In this document: piece after piece, positions 12,272-13,905 of the stretch
How positions within the stretch are numbered: the stretch's first letter is position 1
Layout: the number at the start of each line of letters is the position of its first letter
Position numbers and translations under genes: made by a program
The notes under the pieces: model-generated
Told to the model about the DNA's origin: nothing
What the model saw: only the letters and a program-made list of their open reading frames with translations
Database searches by the model: none
Assembly: GCA_020062265.1 (NCBI GenBank)
Contig: JAGUWR010000010.1
Location: forward strand, 1-13,905
DNA length: 13,905 nt
Source of the DNA: Minisyncoccota bacterium
Lineage (GTDB): Bacteria; Patescibacteriota; Minisyncoccia; UBA6257; GWB1-50-10
Direction: 5' to 3'

Positions 12272-13267
12272 ATGAAAATATTTAAGTTAGCATCTTTGAC
12301 TGTTTTTCTAGTTATTTTCGGTCTTGGCGCCGGCATTGGCATCGGGTTTTTGGAAAATTTTTTCAACAGCGATTCCTTTTCTAATTTGACCGCTTCTGTT
12401 CCCAGTATGGCTAATGTTGAGTTGCCGAAAGAAGAGCCGCCGGAGATAAATTTGATTTTTGTCGGCGACATTATGCTTGACCGCGGCGTCCGGAGGAAAA
12501 TTGAAACCGTCGGCGGGGGAGATTTTCGTTTTCCATTTTTAAAAATTGCCAATCTTCTCAAAGAAGCCGATATAGTGGTCGGCAATTTAGAAGGACCGTT
12601 ATCAGATAAAGGTAAAGAAATAGGCAACCCTTATTCCTTCCGGATGCCCCTTCAGGCGCTGGACGGTTTCACTTTTGTCGGTTTTGACGTTTTATTTTTA
12701 GCCAACAACCACATCGGCGACTGGGGCGAAGAGGCCTTAGAAGATACGGTTTTGAACCTTAGAAATGTTGGGATTTTGCCGGTGGGAGCCGGCGTTGATT
12801 TGGAAGAAGCTTATTTGCCGAAAACCGTGGAAATCAAAGGAGTAAAATTCGCTTTCCTGGCTTTTTCTGATTTTTTCGTTCCCGGCGTTGCGTTAGCCAA
12901 GAAAGAAAAAATAAAATCAGCCGTCAATGAGACAAAAGCTTTGGCTGATTTGGTTGTCGTCGCTTTTCATTTTGGCGACGAATACTCAAAAGAACCGAGC
13001 GAGCGCCAAAAACTATTGGCCCAACTAGCTATTGATAATGGCGCCGATTTAGTCGTCGGTTCGCATCCCCATGTCCTCCAGCCGCTGGAAACTTATAATG
13101 GTAAGTACATTGCTTACAGTTTGGGTAATTTTGTTTTTGACCAGAATTTTTCCAAAGAAACAATGACCGGCGGTTTGCTTAGAGTTGTTTTGGGGGATAA
13201 AAGCATTGTTTCGGTTGGTCTCAATGAGTTGCAAATAAACGAGCATTTTCAGCCCATGGTTGAGTGA
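12272..13267 (+). CDS. CapA-family (PGA_cap) metallophosphatase-like surface protein
   Basis: The 331 residues begin with a short basic stretch and one hydrophobic anchor (about 7-27). The remainder is a CapA/PGA_cap domain of the calcineurin-like fold: LIFVGDIMLDRGV (D66), NLEGPL (105-110), FLANNHIGDWG (142-152), AFHFGDEYSKEPSERQ (231-246), GSHPHVLQP (H265, H267) and IAYSLGNFVFDQ. These are the metal-site motifs of the family, so activity is plausible. Relatives act in poly-gamma-glutamate or other envelope polymer work, but without capB/capC here the substrate is unknown. The start lies 2 nt after the cca stop with no separate promoter, so it is probably co-transcribed. A weak hairpin TGATTAT/ATAATCA overlaps its stop. 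Confidence 0.9.
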   Translation: MKIFKLASLTVFLVIFGLGAGIGIGFLENFFNSDSFSNLTASVPSMANVELPKEEPPEINLIFVGDIMLDRGVRRKIETVGGGDFRFPFLKIANLLKEADIVVGNLEGPLSDKGKEIGNPYSFRMPLQALDGFTFVGFDVLFLANNHIGDWGEEALEDTVLNLRNVGILPVGAGVDLEEAYLPKTVEIKGVKFAFLAFSDFFVPGVALAKKEKIKSAVNETKALADLVVVAFHFGDEYSKEPSERQKLLAQLAIDNGADLVVGSHPHVLQPLETYNGKYIAYSLGNFVFDQNFSKETMTGGLLRVVLGDKSIVSVGLNELQINEHFQPMVE

Positions 13268-13548
13268 TTATTCTTTTTTATAATCAAGATACATTACACT
13301 TATTATATTTAGGATGCATTACATTCACGATCGTAAGGATAGTGTAACGAGCAAGATTTGGCTTTGAAGTTCCAGCCGTTTTCGTTTAATATAGAGAAGC
13401 GGGGCCTGCCCCGTTAGAAATTACCGGGCCGTAGTATATTGGTAGCCCCGAACGAATCCTGATGCGACATCGGGATCGTATGGAGTAAATATACACATTT
13501 ACCCCGCACTAAAATTTACCGGAATCGTATAATGGCAGTACGCAGAAC
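13268..13548. other. Non-coding stretch with hairpins and tRNA-like openings
   Basis: No convincing gene is seen. It holds an ACGATCGT-centred imperfect palindrome (about 13315-13350), GGGGC/GCCCC beside a solo GCCCCGTTAGAAAT arm (13400-13423), and two tRNA-5'-like stretches (from 13424 and 13517) recalling the tRNA-Pro start at 13570. It also holds a 9-bp hairpin ATCCTGATG-cga-CATCGGGAT (13456-13476) and GTAAAT/ATTTAC (13485-13502). The tRNA-like pieces lack T arms. Confidence 0.5.
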
Positions 13549-13664
13549 GCGCCCCCACACCAACGCTAACCGGGGCGGAGTATGCCGGTAGTACGCACGC
13601 TTCGGGTGCGTGTAGACTGGGTTCGATTCCCAGCGCCCCGAATGAAGCGTGTGGTGTGGGTGCG
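13549..13664. repeat. Inverted repeat flanking tRNA-Pro
   Basis: GCGCCCCCACACCAACGC (13549-13566) and GCGTGTGGTGTGGGTGCG (13647-13664) are complementary at nearly all positions, with one mismatch and one gap, and lie on either side of the tRNA. The core GCCCCCACACCAA also occurs at the tRNA-Asp palindrome (2386-2398). Confidence 0.65.
13571..13641 (+). tRNA. tRNA-Pro(CGG)
   Basis: Acceptor CGGGGCG/CGCCCCG, D stem GTAT/GTAC, anticodon stem CACGC/GCGTG with loop TTCGGGT (anticodon CGG), T arm CTGGG-TTCGATT-CCCAG, A73. No CCA is encoded. Confidence 0.93.
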
Positions 13665-13705
13665 AAGGACTCCGTAGTGAGGGTTTGATTCCCAGCACTC
13701 CGACA
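13665..13705 (+). pseudogene. tRNA-like 3' remnant, probably derived from tRNA-Pro
   Basis: GGGTTTGATTCCCAGC followed by ACTCCGA parallels the T arm and acceptor of tRNA-Pro (GGGTTCGATTCCCAGC, then GCCCCGA), but the T stem has two broken pairs and there is no matching 5' half next to it. It looks like a decayed duplicate. Confidence 0.45.
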
Positions 13706-13737
13706 TCGCACCGCCGAAGCTTTCAGCAAAGGCGCCC

Positions 13738-13809
13738 GGGCCGGTAGCTCAGTGGTAGAGCACTGCATTCGCATTGCAGGGGTCAGGGGTTCAAATCCCC
13801 TTCGGTCCA
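13738..13809 (+). tRNA. tRNA-Ala(CGC)
   Basis: Acceptor GGGCCGG/TCGGTCC with the G3·U70 pair that identifies alanine tRNAs, D stem GCTC/GAGC, anticodon stem CTGCA/TGCAG with loop TTCGCAT (anticodon CGC), T arm AGGGG-TTCAAAT-CCCCT, A73. The following CCA (13810-13812) makes it the only tRNA here with an encoded tail. Confidence 0.96.
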
Positions 13810-13851
13810 CCAACAGGAATTTTGCAAATTTTTCGCTGTGGACAAAGAGGT

Positions 13852-13880
13852 TTGCTCGCCGCGCTCCGCGCGGCTCGCAA
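13852..13880 (+). terminator. GC-rich hairpin after tRNA-Ala
   Basis: TTGCTCGCCGCGC-tcc-GCGCGGCTCGCAA pairs at 11 of 13 positions. It may end the tRNA transcript, although only GTGTTT follows. A GC-rich repeat is the alternative. Confidence 0.45.
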
Positions 13881-13905
13881 GTGTTTCCCGAATGAAATCC
13901 CACGG

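Noticed and set aside
10735..12627. Several antisense and alternate-frame open frames over cca and the capA-like gene
   Set aside because: Shadows of well-recognised coding frames, with no family motifs of their own.
13424..13502. Complete extra tRNA from 13424
   Set aside because: The opening resembles a tRNA, but no T arm with TTCRA, no matching acceptor 3' strand and no T33-anticodon loop can be found.
2381..13664. CRISPR array made of the recurring palindromes
   Set aside because: Copies are far apart, differ in sequence and have no regular spacers or cas genes nearby.
13499..13903. Open frame of 134 codons on the minus strand
   Set aside because: It runs antisense across tRNA-Pro, the tRNA remnant and tRNA-Ala; its RRGFEPLTP and TTELPA strings are the well-known false peptides made by antisense tRNA sequence.

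Overview
The window looks like a chromosomal piece of a small-genome candidate-phyla (CPR/Patescibacteria, possibly Parcubacteria-like) bacterium. The basis is gene content, moderate-to-low GC, standard stops (TAA, TAG and TGA all end genes), tRNA genes of which all but one lack an encoded CCA, a shortened PheT, possible leaderless promoters, and many short repeats inside conserved proteins. This placement is inference; there is no rRNA here to test it.

Layout: 1-858 is the 3' part of gatA. Converging on it is a minus-strand pair, an internally deleted sugar-nucleotidyltransferase (2000-2290) coupled by an ATGA overlap to alanine racemase (855-2003). Next on the minus strand are tRNA-Asp, an NlpC/P60 peptidase, tRNA-Met(CAT) and the initiator tRNA-fMet. 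pheS and pheT run on the plus strand (3355-6350). A palindrome-rich gap separates pheT from convergent recG (6718-8940, minus). Then come a possible 25-residue Lys/Cys mini-ORF, tRNA-Lys(CTT), and a small membrane-anchored Cys protein on plus. A repeat zone of about 500 bp holds a 380-bp nested inverted repeat ending beside tRNA-Arg(TCG). A small coiled-coil protein with a clear terminator (minus) is divergent from the cca-capA-like pair (plus). The window ends in tRNA-Pro(CGG) and tRNA-Ala(CGC) among tRNA-like remnants.

Most genes serve translation: Gln/Asn-tRNA amidation, Phe-tRNA charging, seven tRNAs and the CCA-adding enzyme that most of these tRNAs need. RecG does replication repair; Alr, NlpC/P60 and the CapA-like protein act on the cell surface.

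The strongest unusual signal is a layer of short repeats placed in frame inside housekeeping proteins: 7-bp tandem repeats in gatA, pheS and cca; a ~50-bp GAGGTTC...GAACCTC palindrome shared by pheT and cca; two different palindromic insertions in recG; and a decamer palindrome in cca. Related palindromes and solo arms lie between genes and next to tRNA 3' ends. This resembles in principle the Rickettsia palindromic elements and the cyanobacterial heptanucleotide repeats, but whether these families have been described cannot be judged without a search.
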